Of a DNA stretch of 6,329 nt, positions 6,052 through 6,329 are shown piece by piece (within the stretch, counting starts at the first letter, position 1; each line of letters starts with the position of its first letter). The stretch lies in assembly GCA_019313765.1 (NCBI GenBank), contig JAFDAP010000103.1, forward strand, positions 1-6,329. Reading direction: 5' to 3'. Under the pieces are notes generated by a model, which saw nothing but the letters and a program-made list of their open reading frames with translations, was not told where the DNA came from and did not search any database. Origin of the DNA: Deltaproteobacteria bacterium. GTDB lineage: Bacteria; Desulfobacterota; DSM-4660; Desulfatiglandales; Desulfatiglandaceae. The position numbers were made by a program, and so were the translations under genes.

Positions 6052-6329
6052 ATGGATAAAGAAGACATTAAAAGGCTTGCTGAGGATCCGAGATTCATCA
6101 GTGGTATCTACAATTATTGTGACCGCTGGTGTGAACGCTGTCCGTTCACGGCCCGTTGCATGAATTTTGCTATGGGCGAGGAGCAGTTTGCTGATCCCGA
6201 AACACAGGACCTGAACAACGAGGAATTCTGGGAAAAGTTGTCGGAGACCTTTCAGGTGACCCTTGATCTGGTGAAAGAAATGGCGGAACAAGAAGGGATT
6301 GATCTTGATTCTATCGATATTGAGGAATC
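6052..6329 (+). CDS. Acidic protein with a four-cysteine cluster, 3' end beyond the window
   Basis: The frame is open from ATG 6052 to the window edge (92 codons plus 2 nt), so the protein is partial. AGGA (6039-6042) lies 9 nt upstream of the start. There is no signal peptide. Residues 20-36 read YNYCDRWCERCPFTARC, giving C23-x3-C27-x2-C30-x5-C36, a likely zinc or iron-sulfur site. The rest is Glu/Asp-rich and predicted helical (about 40-92). The Cys-x3-Cys-x2-Cys spacing equals the radical SAM signature, but the context (start of a small acidic protein, no TIM-barrel features yet) does not support that family. I recall similar YNYCDRWCERC-type proteins of unknown function in several bacterial phyla but cannot name the family. 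The gene follows the AT-rich repeat block and has no visible partner. Confidence 0.75.
   Translation, partial: MDKEDIKRLAEDPRFISGIYNYCDRWCERCPFTARCMNFAMGEEQFADPETQDLNNEEFWEKLSETFQVTLDLVKEMAEQEGIDLDSIDIEE

Noticed and set aside
6117..6162. Radical SAM signature Cx3Cx2C
   Set aside because: The spacing matches, but the surrounding residues, the fourth cysteine and the acidic helical remainder do not look like a radical SAM domain.

Overview
The window is about 6.3 kb of bacterial chromosome with G+C near 50% and well-spaced, mostly unrelated genes. Codon use, Shine-Dalgarno (SD) starts, GC-rich REP-like hairpins between genes and the protein flavour suggest a Gram-negative such as a Desulfobacterota (deltaproteobacterial) lineage. 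This placement is an inference and rests mainly on the presence of an apolipoprotein N-acyltransferase, which implies an outer membrane with lipoproteins. No rRNA, tRNA, insertion sequence or CRISPR array was recognised.

Layout. Positions 1-603 carry no clear protein gene. They hold short palindromes, a REP-like GC-rich block, and a compact transcription unit: a near-consensus sigma70 promoter (308-335), about 140 nt able to fold into two hairpins, and a strong intrinsic terminator (447-485). This looks like a small RNA, an attenuated leader of the next gene, or the shell of a deleted small gene. Positions 604-2229 (+) encode an Lnt-type apolipoprotein N-acyltransferase in which the expected catalytic lysine reads as arginine. 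Positions 2388-2570 (+) encode a 60-residue conserved-looking small protein with a GPSKSGKT motif. After a spacer with a 19-bp direct repeat, positions 2832-4178 (-) encode a FAD-dependent dehydrogenase of the COG2509 type. A 361-bp divergent intergenic region with two GC-rich hairpins separates it from a second flavoprotein at 4540-5673 (+). That protein is a DAO-superfamily enzyme resembling D-arginine dehydrogenase, with a changed side-chain pocket. Positions 5674-6051 contain an AT-rich imperfect inverted repeat with a 14-bp tandem duplication. From 6052 to the window edge (+) runs the start of a small acidic protein with a four-cysteine cluster.

How the genes work together. No operon is evident: every gap between genes exceeds 150 bp and orientation switches twice. 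The two flavoproteins are divergent and come from different families, so a shared pathway should not be assumed. The most original material is the promoter-hairpin-terminator unit before lnt, the Lys-to-Arg change in Lnt, the altered DauA-like pocket, and two small proteins of unknown function.
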